From Microbacterium paraoxydans (GTDB lineage: Bacteria; Actinomycetota; Actinomycetes; Actinomycetales; Microbacteriaceae), in the NCBI RefSeq assembly GCF_019056515.1, contig NZ_CP064873.1:248001-312000 (forward strand): a stretch of 64,000 bases of DNA. The letters run 5' to 3'. The notes beneath the pieces were generated by a model, which did not search any database, was not told the origin of the DNA, and was given only the letters and a program-made list of their open reading frames with translations. The translations under genes and the position numbers were made by a program. Below, one piece after another: positions 25,782-34,363 of the stretch; position 1 is the stretch's first letter; each line of letters starts with the position of its first letter.

Positions 25782-28700
25782 CTACCCGAGGCCCTGTTTT
25801 GCGGGTGGCTGCAGATCGATCGCCCCCGCCGTAAGGTCGCGTTCCCCGCTACCCTGCGTCATCAACCGCAGCAGGTCCTCCTGTCGGGGTTGCCCGAGCG
25901 TGAGGCGGTACAGGGTCAAGGCGTCCAGCAGCCGCTCGTACTTGTCGTGGTCGCGGCTCAACGTGAACGAGGCGATCCGCCGGTGGATCCGGGCGTCCCC
26001 CTCGTAGACCCACCACGGCGCGAACTGGCCGAGCTGTTCGGTCTCGGGCGACGCGAGAGCAGCAGCGAACGCCGCGTCCCATGCCCCCTCCGACGATGAC
26101 AGCACCTCCTCCCAGTGCGCGGCTGCCACGTTCTTGCGCACGGCATGGCCCATGAACCGGTGCACCCGGCCCTCGCGCTGCTCGAAGTCGACGGGGTTCG
26201 ACGGCAGGTTCCAGTGCACGACGGCGTGGCTCCACCAGTGGAAGTCGATCCCCTCCTGGCCGATGCTCGTCGACGCCAGCACAAACGGCGCGAAGGGGCT
26301 GTTGAACGCGGCTCGCACTTCGCTCTGACGCGCGGCGACCTTCTCGTCGGCGTCCGTGCCGGTGCCGCCGTACCGCACCGCGAACCTCGTCGGGAACGGG
26401 ATCTGCGCACGCTCGGCAGTCGCCTCGTGCCCGCGCAGCGTCGCCGCGTTCGTTCGCACCGCCGACGCCGCACCCGCCGCGATCTTCCACAGCCCGTCGT
26501 CGTCGAGCAGCCCGCCGCCGAGATCACTGCGTAACTGGTGCACGTACTCGTCGATGACCGCCTGCAGGTTCCCGTCCGCGCAGTAGTCCAGCACGGCGCT
26601 CCAATAGTGCGCACCCGGGACCCCCACGGTGTCGAGGAGAGCCGCGGCATCCGGCCGTGCGAAAAGCGAACGCAGACCGAGCGACAGCACCCACGCCGCA
26701 TGCCACACACCCGCCTCCGTCGCATCCGCCGACGCGGCACCGCGCAACGCCCGATACGCGATCGACCCAGGAGCGTGCGCGCCGAAACGGGCCAGGTCAC
26801 GGTGTGCACGGGGGTCCTGATCCATCGCTTCGACTGCCGCCCGCACATAGTCCGCGAAACGGCCAGACCGCGCATCCAGCACCCGCAGGACCGACAGGGC
26901 GTTCACGCCGGTCGGCACCGCACCGGGTGTCGCGAAGAAGGCATGTGACGGCTCTGCCGCATCATCGTCGCTGGCGGCGCTCGCCGTGAACCCTTCCGCA
27001 TCGACGAGCCCCCGGCCGCACGAGCCGCCCGCAGCGGATCCCACGACTCGGCCAGAGCTGGATGCGGCCAGAACAGTGCGAGCGAGTTCATCTGCGTAGG
27101 CCGCCCCGTCTCGCCGATCGCCCACGTCAGACGGCTGCTCGTCGAATCGGTCGACAGTTCCGAACCCGCATACGCGTGGCGAGCCGCCTCATGGCTGAGC
27201 AGGCCAGCGACTGCGGTCGGCACCCCGTTCCACGCCGAGAACACGACGTGCTTCGTGACATCCCCCACACTCGAAAACACCGGGCCTGGCCGGAAGTACG
27301 GCATCGACGGCGGCATCCAGAGCAGCTTCCACCACCCGCGCCCGATCGTGTCGGCGGCCAACGCGCGCAGCAGCCCGTTGCCGAGATCGAGCTCCTCCCG
27401 CGCACTCACCTCGTCACGCGTCAGCCCTCTCGTTGCGGCCAGCAGCTCGCGGACCGTGACATCGTCGCGCCCCAACGCGTCCCGCACGCTGCTCCCCGAC
27501 TTGTACGTGTCCATGAACGAGGCGAAATACGGGATCGACTTCCACTGCTCCAGATCCACCCGCGCTCCGAGATGCGTGCCCAGCCGATGCAGCGCCGCCC
27601 AGTCGGAGATCTCCGCCGCCGTCGGCACCCCGCCGTCGAGTGGACGGTCGACCACCATGTCCTGGTTGCGCGCGAGCGGCGGCCGCTCCGACCGCGACAG
27701 GTACGGAAGCAGCACCTCACGCACCCGGCGAGCGGATGCCGTCGCATCGCCGTCGGTGATCAGGGCGAGACGGTGCGCGTCGAGCGCATCCTTGACCGAC
27801 CTGACACGGACGGCGTCCTTGTCGGTGAGGAACTCGATGAGCTTGAGGAAATCGGCATTGTGGTCCTCGCCGACCTCAGCCTCCGTCGTATAGGGCTTGA
27901 ACGGGGTCGCCGAGAGGAGCAGGACCCTGACGCCCTCGGCATTGAAGAGGTCGTGGGCGAGCTCACCGCCCTCGGTCATCGGATCGAGGAGCGGGCGGAA
28001 GCGCTGGAACTCATCGAGGATGACCAGATCAGGCTGCAGAGCGTCCACCCCGGCACGGGCCAGATGCCGACGCAGCTTCGCGACGAGCTCCATCACCTCG
28101 TGCCACAGTCGACCGCGGGTCGGGCGATCGCCCAGGACACGGACCTCCTCGCGGAGCTCGAGGAACCGCGCCCACAGGTCGTCCCCGACGATCGCCTCCT
28201 GGTACCGCCTGGCGATCTCGGGATCGGCGCCGTCCTCACCCAGGCGGTCCCGCGTCCACTGCACCCGCCCCGCGAAGTTTCTCGCCGACTGCACAGCCCC
28301 CTGGAAGAGCCAGCGCGTCGGCTCGTCCTCGTCCACCCCGAGCGCATCCTCCGCCAGCACGCACAGCAGCGCCCGCTCGTCGCCGTTGCCCGACCGCCAG
28401 CCGCCCTCCTTGAACGACGTGCCAGGGGTGAAGGAGACAAGGTTCACCTTCTTGCGGCCCGTGTCTTCGGGGGCTGCGAGCTTGCGGCTCTCCCGCGCCA
28501 GCAGCGTGAGCCTCGTCGCCATCGCGAGGTGCTTGTCGCCGGTGACGTTCAGACGCTGCAGGTTCTGGTTGGCGAGGTCGGCGTTGCTGCAGATGTACAC
28601 GATGTCGATGCGCTTCACCGCGTCGACGTCGTTCAGCTCCTGGATGGCCCTGGCGATGATCCCCCGCGCGATCACGCTCTTGCCCAACCCGGTCTCGTCG

Positions 28701-28828
28701 GCGACGAGGAACCGCCCGCTGCCGTCCGCACGCCCTGACCCGTAGAAACGGTCGATCACATGCTCCACCGCGTCCTGCTGGAAGCCCTTGAGCCCGCGCA
28801 TCACCGCGTCGACGTCGAGACCCGTCAT
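25782..28828 (-). pseudogene. Second superfamily-2 helicase, interrupted by a -1 frameshift
   Basis: Restoring one base gives ~1015 aa. The N-part (ATG 28828, overlapping the PLD stop by ATGA) carries GFQQDAVEHVID, Walker A ADETGLGKSV, VILDEFQRF in place of DEAH and LLLSATPFKPY. The C-part carries ASTSIGQEGIDFHWWSHAVV and DFEQREGRVHRF (motifs V and VI). The two parts are in different frames and meet at the C5 run 27009-27013. With a sixth C the joint reads RAARAAGGLVDAEGF. Without it, the first frame ends after about 37 foreign codons at 26903. It could be a true mutation, a sequencing error in a homopolymer or slippage. Alone, the first frame gives ~641 aa lacking motifs IV-VI. Confidence 0.85.
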
Positions 28829-30600
28829 CGTTCCACACCCGCCGCTTCCGTGACTGCCGCCCACACCTCGGCGAAGCCCGGCGGCAGAGCGTTGCCGCGC
28901 GCATCCTCTGGCACATGCCGCAGCACCCGCTCCACGTCCACGAGCCCCGACCGGTTCGTGGCCGACGCCCGCACGAGAAGCTCCAACAGTCCGGCACCGT
29001 TCTCCGCGACCCCCGCACCGAACGCCGAGGAGAACGCGCCCCCGCCCCCGCCGGTGCCGATCGACGTGAGGTTCCCGTCTTGCAGCATGAGCCGTATGAA
29101 ACGCGCCACCGCCCCGGGCTCAGTGAGGTGAGCGGCGACGATCGCGTCGCCCCGACCAGGCACGTCGTCGAGCAGGTCCGCGACCACCAGGGTCTCGCGT
29201 CGGCGGCCGTCGCCATCCGTCAGTGCGATCACCACGAACGGAGTGATCTGCTCCAGGCGCAGGGCCGTGGACTCGTAGGGGGCGTCGGCGGTCGGCAGAG
29301 GCCCGGGGATCGGATCCGGCTGAGACAGCATCCGCCAGCTCAGCGTGAACCGGTCGTCCACCACCTGCGCACCCTCCGCCCACACCGTGACCGTGTATTC
29401 GCCCTCCGCGTTCACCCGAACTACGAGCCGGGCGCGGGCGAGCTCCCGCAGCGCACTCTCCAGCCGACGGTCGGCCTCCTCGTCCTGGCTGCTCTGGGCG
29501 CCGCCCGCCGTGGTGTACTCCTCGATCAGCGGAGCAAGCGACCCGAGCACTGCTTCGACCCCGAGGTGCGACTTCGGCCCCTCGGCCTCGACCATTACCT
29601 CGACGTTGTTCGACCAGGCTGGCCCAGTGGCGTTCGCCGACCCCACGAGCAGTGTCGACTGCTTGTGCGCGTGGTCGTGCACCACCATCTTTGCGTGCAA
29701 TCCGCGCAGTTCTCCGGAAGCGACCGCCGAGGTCTCGGCGTCGGCGAGCGCCTGATCCACCATCTCGTCGAGCACGCGCAGCGAGAGTCCCTGCAGCGTC
29801 TCGGGCTGCAACCGATCCAGGGCCTCCGGGCGGCTGAGCAGGGTCGTTTTGCCGCCTGGTCGGGCCCGCAGAAGCCGCACGCCCTCATCGGTGACGAACG
29901 GGGAGACGACGGCGGTGCGGATGCCGTTGAGACGCGGTCTCGCGTCGCTCAATGGCCGTCCGATCCCGAAGGCATGCACCCGGATCGCGCGCACGTGGTC
30001 TGGATGCTCCCAGCGGATGCCGGTCCACGCCTCCGCCAGCCGCGCGATCCGGTCGGCCCGCTCGGGGGCGAGCGCTGGGGCTGTCCGACCGTCGTCCACC
30101 AGCCAGCGCAGCAGGCCGGCCATCACGTGGTTCGAGCGCACCGTCTCCTCGTCGAGATCCTCGTCGGGCCCGCCGTCGAGGGAGACCACCGCATCCCACG
30201 TGCGGTCGTTCGTGAGGTTCCGGCTGCTGCAGACGAATCGGTAGCGGCGCTCCTCGTCCCGCTCGAACTCCAGGAACCATACCTTCGGGTGGAACAGGCG
30301 GCTCCCCGGCATCCGCACCGGGTGCACCATCGGCTCGAGGACGGTGACGAGCTCGCTCGCCGTGCCGAGACCCAGGCACCCGGCCTGGGCGAACAGGTCG
30401 ATGCGCTGCGTGGCCCGGCGCACGGCCCCGAGGATGCCGACCTCGTCGTCGACCTCCACCGCGCCAGCGAAAGCGAGGGGGATCGACAGGGCGGCTTCGA
30501 GGGTCATCGTGAAGCTCGTGCCCACCGCATGTGACAGGTGGAATCCAGCCGGAGGCCGGAGCAGATCGGACAGGAGCGAGCGCGAATCGGGTTCAAGCAC
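28825..30600 (-). CDS. Phospholipase D-like protein with two HxK sites
   Basis: The product is 591 aa. It has two PLD half sites: LFHPKVWFLEF with CSSRNLT near residues 105-130, and LHAKMVVHDHAH with VGSANAT near residues 300-325, so one chain could form a complete active site. The C-terminal ~200 residues, from the Glu-rich helix on, are unassigned; they contain a glycine run (TGGGGGAF). PLD proteins in defence islands are usually nucleases; that is known for the family but not shown here. It overlaps the DUF6361 gene by eight bases and the helicase gene by four, so all are one operon. Confidence 0.88.
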   Translation of the reverse strand: MLEPDSRSLLSDLLRPPAGFHLSHAVGTSFTMTLEAALSIPLAFAGAVEVDDEVGILGAVRRATQRIDLFAQAGCLGLGTASELVTVLEPMVHPVRMPGSRLFHPKVWFLEFERDEERRYRFVCSSRNLTNDRTWDAVVSLDGGPDEDLDEETVRSNHVMAGLLRWLVDDGRTAPALAPERADRIARLAEAWTGIRWEHPDHVRAIRVHAFGIGRPLSDARPRLNGIRTAVVSPFVTDEGVRLLRARPGGKTTLLSRPEALDRLQPETLQGLSLRVLDEMVDQALADAETSAVASGELRGLHAKMVVHDHAHKQSTLLVGSANATGPAWSNNVEVMVEAEGPKSHLGVEAVLGSLAPLIEEYTTAGGAQSSQDEEADRRLESALRELARARLVVRVNAEGEYTVTVWAEGAQVVDDRFTLSWRMLSQPDPIPGPLPTADAPYESTALRLEQITPFVVIALTDGDGRRRETLVVADLLDDVPGRGDAIVAAHLTEPGAVARFIRLMLQDGNLTSIGTGGGGGAFSSAFGAGVAENGAGLLELLVRASATNRSGLVDVERVLRHVPEDARGNALPPGFAEVWAAVTEAAGVER

Positions 30601-31768
30601 GAGCCAGCCCCTCGTGGATGTCGCGGGCGAACTGCCGGACGGTCGCCCAGCGGAACGTCAGCAGGGCGCTGCCCGACGCCCCCTTCCACGTCTCGAGCCG
30701 CCGCGGGTTGCCGAGACGCGTCTTCGCGCCCTTGATCTTCTCGCGCTCCCGGATCATCGTTCGAGCTTCCAGGAGATCGGCGATCGAGCCCGGATCGCTG
30801 CGCTGCACGAGAGTCGTCCAGTTCTGGACGAACCGCTGCGCGGCGGGTGTGACCGGGAGCTGGCTGCCACGTTCCTCGCGGAGGACGGAGAGCAGATCAT
30901 CGAGGCGCCATTCGTCGTAGCCCGCCGCGAGCTCCGCGGGCCACCGGGCAAGGCGATCCCGATAGTCGTCGCGGAGCTCTGCACGGTCCGCTTCCTCGGC
31001 GAGGAGCAGGTTGTAGAGCAGTTGCGCGCCGTGGAGGATCGTCGCGAAATGCTGCGCATGGCGCAGGACCCTTGCAGCCCGTTGCGGTGCTCGGGTCGCG
31101 GCCGCGTCCTCCCACGGAGCCCGGCGGTCGTCCTCCGGTCGCTGCTGCACGAGATGCGCCAGAAGAGTACCGGGCGCGTGCTCGAGCACGCGATCCCGCA
31201 GCCAGCTCGCCTCCTCGGAGGTCAGCGCGAACCCGTCAGCCACCTCATCGGGGAACCCTGTCGGGATCGGTGGGGCCGACCAGAGGGAGGTGGACGTCGT
31301 CAGGCCGTCGTCGTCGACGTGCACGTGCGGGTTCGACGCCTCGAATGCCTCCGCACGGCTCGCCGGCCGGGTGAGGATGCCGTACCGCTGCAGCATCGAC
31401 CAATACACCGAGGACGGCAGGGTCTGCAGGTCGCGGCCGGCACGCTCGCCGAGCAGACCGTCCGCATCCGGCGAGAACCGCAGGGTCTCGATCAGCTCCA
31501 GCTCGGTCGCATCGGGCTGGCGCGTGCCACCCTTCACTCGTGACCTCGACTGTGCGGCGAACTGGAAGCACCACGGCACGAACAGCAGATAGCGCGCGCG
31601 GGTGTGCAGGGTCGACGTGCCAGGAAACAGGGCGTCGCTGATGCCGTCGCGAAGCTGCCCGATGCCCAGCTCGTCTCGGCTGTCTCTTTGCGTGAACATG
31701 GCCGCGAGCTCCCGCATCCGTCGCTGCTCGTCTGCCGACACGTCGAGCCAGGTGATCACGGACGCCAT
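30593..31768 (-). CDS. DUF6361 family protein
   Basis: The product is 391 aa. The start MASVITWLDVSADEQRRM and the conserved block RDELGIGQLRDGISDALFPG, then TSTLHTRARYLLFVPW, are the marks of DUF6361. This is a family of helical, WYL/Trp-rich proteins that recurs next to PLD and helicase genes; its biochemical role is unknown. Other visible features are SVYWSMLQRYGI and a C-terminal basic segment. Its ATG overlaps the HNH stop by one base (TGATG), and its end overlaps the PLD start, so it is translated in a coupled operon. Confidence 0.88.
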   Translation of the reverse strand: MASVITWLDVSADEQRRMRELAAMFTQRDSRDELGIGQLRDGISDALFPGTSTLHTRARYLLFVPWCFQFAAQSRSRVKGGTRQPDATELELIETLRFSPDADGLLGERAGRDLQTLPSSVYWSMLQRYGILTRPASRAEAFEASNPHVHVDDDGLTTSTSLWSAPPIPTGFPDEVADGFALTSEEASWLRDRVLEHAPGTLLAHLVQQRPEDDRRAPWEDAAATRAPQRAARVLRHAQHFATILHGAQLLYNLLLAEEADRAELRDDYRDRLARWPAELAAGYDEWRLDDLLSVLREERGSQLPVTPAAQRFVQNWTTLVQRSDPGSIADLLEARTMIREREKIKGAKTRLGNPRRLETWKGASGSALLTFRWATVRQFARDIHEGLARA

Positions 31769-32361
31769 CAGATCGCCGCCTGTCTCTTGGCCTCATGAGC
31801 TTCCCACACGCGGGTTCTGATCTCCTGCGCGTCCTGATCGGCCAGGCGCATCAGCTCCAGCAGGTGCTTGTGGTGCGCCCAGTGCCGCTGCCACAGGTCG
31901 GGGCCGACGGCCGCTTCAAAGTCGACACGAGTGGGGGACGCCTGGCGCTCGTACTCCTGTAGGCGAGCGATGCGATCTTCGATGTCAGCAACACCGCGAG
32001 ATTTCGGAGAGAGCGGGGCCGAGCTGCGCATCCAGGTCAGCCAGTCCTTGTTGCCCTTGCTCTGGTTGCACTTGCCGCAGGCGGGTACGAGGTTGTGGAT
32101 CTCGGAGATGTATCCCGTCGGTCGCTGGTTGCTCACCAGAGGACGAAGGTGGTCCCATTCCGTGCTGGTGTCGCCGCAGTAGCTGCAGCTCACACGATCG
32201 AGCATGCCGAGGGTCTCGAGGGCTGCGCGAACCTCTGCCTCGGTTGGCGGGACCACAGGGATGATGCCGTTCACGAATGAGTTTGTAATGCTCGAACTCC
32301 GACCCGTGATCCGCACGGGTTTCGGCATCGCGAACGTGCTGAGGTAGATCGGCGACTTCAT
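31768..32361 (-). CDS. HNH endonuclease, first gene of the four-gene defence operon
   Basis: The product is 197 aa. A zinc-type HNH core is seen: SCSYCGDTSTEWDHLRPL, then NLVPACGKCNQSKGN, giving two Cys pairs and the catalytic His of WDH. The N-terminus (MKSPIYLSTFAMPKPVRITG) and the C-terminal helical region (YERQASPTRVDFEAAVGPDL) are unassigned. The HNH would cut DNA as the effector of the operon; this is inference. The ATG at 32361 is chosen because the divergent exonuclease promoter lies beyond it. It is divergent from the exonuclease gene at 32433. Confidence 0.88.
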   Translation of the reverse strand: MKSPIYLSTFAMPKPVRITGRSSSITNSFVNGIIPVVPPTEAEVRAALETLGMLDRVSCSYCGDTSTEWDHLRPLVSNQRPTGYISEIHNLVPACGKCNQSKGNKDWLTWMRSSAPLSPKSRGVADIEDRIARLQEYERQASPTRVDFEAAVGPDLWQRHWAHHKHLLELMRLADQDAQEIRTRVWEAHEAKRQAAI

Positions 32362-32420
32362 GTCTCGATCATGGCGGAATTCGCGTCGAGAGCGTCCGAA
32401 CAAGTGCCTACGGTCGCCGC

Positions 32421-32426
32421 TACAGT
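32421..32426 (+). promoter_or_regulatory. -10 box TACAGT of a leaderless exonuclease transcript
   Basis: TACAGT ends six bases before the ATG at 32433. The whole divergent gap to the HNH gene is only 71 bases. Confidence 0.45.
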
Positions 32427-32432
32427 GGCGGC

Positions 32433-33650
32433 ATGACCTCGATCCCCGCGCCCTCATCCGGCTTCGCGACTATCGACTTCGAGACCACGGGCTTTTACGC
32501 AGAGGGGACAGATCGGGCGATCGAGATTTCTGTGGTCCACTCGGAGCCGGATGGCACGATCACGGGCCAGTGGGAGACGCTCATCAACCCGGGCCGAGAC
32601 CTCGGGCGGCAGGACATCCACGGCATCAGTGCCCGCGAGATACTGCGTGCACCGCAGTTCGCCGGCATCACCGCCGACCTGGTCGACCTGCTGTCACAGC
32701 GCGTGGTCGTGGCGCACAACGCCTCATTCGACATGCGATTCCTCGAAGCCGAGCTGGGGCGTGCGGGCTACTGGGCGGGCGTGCCGTTCGTAAGCATCTG
32801 CACGATGCGACTGGGGCGGACCCACCTTGGCGGAAGCAGCACGCTCGCCGACTGCTGCGCTGCCTTCGATATCGACCTCAGTGGGGCACACCGCGCAGCG
32901 GTTGATGCACGCGCGACCGCAGAACTCCTCGGCGCTTTCGTGGCGAGCACGGGGCAGTCCTCATGGCGCGACCTGCTCGGACAGGCAGAGCGGCTGGCCC
33001 CGTACACCGGGGAGCGCGGTGAGTGGCTTGCGCGTTCCAACGTCGAGGACTATTCGCCAACCTTCTTGGAGCGGATCCTCGACCGCGTCCCGGATGTCAG
33101 CGACACCGACGAGCAAGCGGAATACGTCGCCCTCGTCGAGCGCTGCCTCCTCGACCGCTACCTGTCGGAGCATGAGAAAGACGCCCTCGTCGCGTTCGCT
33201 GAGCGATCGGGTTTGCCTCGCGCTACGGTCGAGCGACTACATCGCGACTACCTCGCCGCCCTGGTCAAGATCGCTTGGGCAGATGGCGTGATCACTGAGG
33301 ATGAGCGCGCCGACCTGATCTCTGTCGCGCAGCTTCTGGAGGTGCCCACGGAGATCGTGCTGGACGCCGTCGCTCAGCCGGTCGAGATCGTGGAATCTTC
33401 TGCCGCGACATCGACTTTCACACTGAGCCCCGGAGACATCGTCGTGCTCACTGGAGAGATGACGAGAGCACGTTCGGAGTGGGAGCAGCGTCTCCGCGAA
33501 CATGGCATCGTCGCGAAGCCCGCCGTCACTAATGCAGCGCGTCTGGTGGTCGCGGCCGATCCAGATTCCCTCTCCGGCAAAGCGCGAAAAGCGCGGGACT
33601 ACGGCATCCCGATCGTCGGGGAGTCCTGGCTCGCCGAGCGCTACGCGTGA
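32433..33650 (+). CDS. DnaQ-like DEDDh exonuclease with TerB-like and BRCT regions
   Basis: The product is 405 aa. Residues ~10-170 are a DEDDh exonuclease: FATIDFETTGF (Asp, Glu), VVVAHNASFDMRFLE (Asp) and GAHRAAVDARATAELL (His, Asp). Residues ~215-310 look TerB/tellurite-type (LVKIAWADGVITEDERADLI). The last ~85 residues (PGDIVVLTGEMTRARSEWEQ to GESWLAERYA) are a BRCT fold. The combination occurs in actinobacterial repair and defence neighbourhoods, and BRCT would target it to damaged DNA or partners. It is divergent from the HNH-DUF6361-PLD-helicase operon, and its leaderless promoter shares that gap. Confidence 0.9.
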   Translation: MTSIPAPSSGFATIDFETTGFYAEGTDRAIEISVVHSEPDGTITGQWETLINPGRDLGRQDIHGISAREILRAPQFAGITADLVDLLSQRVVVAHNASFDMRFLEAELGRAGYWAGVPFVSICTMRLGRTHLGGSSTLADCCAAFDIDLSGAHRAAVDARATAELLGAFVASTGQSSWRDLLGQAERLAPYTGERGEWLARSNVEDYSPTFLERILDRVPDVSDTDEQAEYVALVERCLLDRYLSEHEKDALVAFAERSGLPRATVERLHRDYLAALVKIAWADGVITEDERADLISVAQLLEVPTEIVLDAVAQPVEIVESSAATSTFTLSPGDIVVLTGEMTRARSEWEQRLREHGIVAKPAVTNAARLVVAADPDSLSGKARKARDYGIPIVGESWLAERYA

Positions 33651-33669
33651 CCGACGGAACGGCACGAGC

Positions 33670-34287
33670 ATGACAAGTGTGGCTGAGTTGTTGGCTCACG
33701 CCGGTCTCGTACACCAAGGCGTCGTGCGCTGGGGTGATAGTCCAACCGTGGCGGGCCCCGGGGCGTATCTCGTGTCGACGGCGGAGGACCTGGAATCGAG
33801 CGCAGGCCTCGAAACCCCGCCCCTCGATTCGCAGGCGATCGCCGCGTTACTCGACGCGCGGCCGGAGACGTCGATCGACGGGACGCCTGCGACACCTACC
33901 GCGGTCGAACGTCGACTCCAAGCGATGTGGCCCGCGGGGGAGCCTGCCATCTACGTAGGACTCGCTGGGACCAGCGTTCGTGCCCGTGTGCGGCAGTTTT
34001 ACACGACGCGTATCGGGGCTCGGGCCCCGCATACGGGCGGGTGGCCCGTGAAGATGTTGGACCAATCGAAGCTCTGGGTGCATTTCGGAGCCGCGCCTGA
34101 CCCTGTCCTGGCGGAACGCGTCATGCTCGAACGATTCGTGTCGGGACTCGGAGCCGAAGTTCGCTCCGCGCTAATCGACTCAAACCTCGCGCTGCCGTTT
34201 GCGAATCTGACTATGCCTCGAGTTGGCCGAAAGAAGCATGGCTTCACAGGCGTGAGGGCGCCGCGGAATGTCCGCGGAGCCCGCTAG
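33670..34287 (+). CDS. GIY-YIG-like nuclease-fold protein
   Basis: The product is 205 aa. PGAYLVSTAEDL could be the GIY-equivalent strand. AIYVGLAGTSVRARVRQFY matches the YIG strand and the following Arg helix, and PVLAERVMLERF could give the catalytic Glu. RAPHTGGWPVKML between them is typical of a GIY-YIG subgroup that carries an RxPHxGG block. The match is by eye and the order of motifs fits, but the GIY strand is far from the YIG strand. It starts 19 bases after the exonuclease stop and is probably cotranscribed with it. Confidence 0.65.
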   Translation: MTSVAELLAHAGLVHQGVVRWGDSPTVAGPGAYLVSTAEDLESSAGLETPPLDSQAIAALLDARPETSIDGTPATPTAVERRLQAMWPAGEPAIYVGLAGTSVRARVRQFYTTRIGARAPHTGGWPVKMLDQSKLWVHFGAAPDPVLAERVMLERFVSGLGAEVRSALIDSNLALPFANLTMPRVGRKKHGFTGVRAPRNVRGAR

Positions 34288-34363
34288 CATCCGATTAGCG
34301 CAGACCTCGAGTCAATCCGTCGGCGCTCTCTGAAACCGATCGAGGATCACGCTGGGGGATTCT

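Noticed and set aside
25782..27125. Helicase C-terminal part as an independent gene starting near 27125
   Set aside because: Its first ~35 codons lie in the wrong frame opposite the end of the N-terminal part, it lacks Walker motifs, and the joint is repaired by one base.
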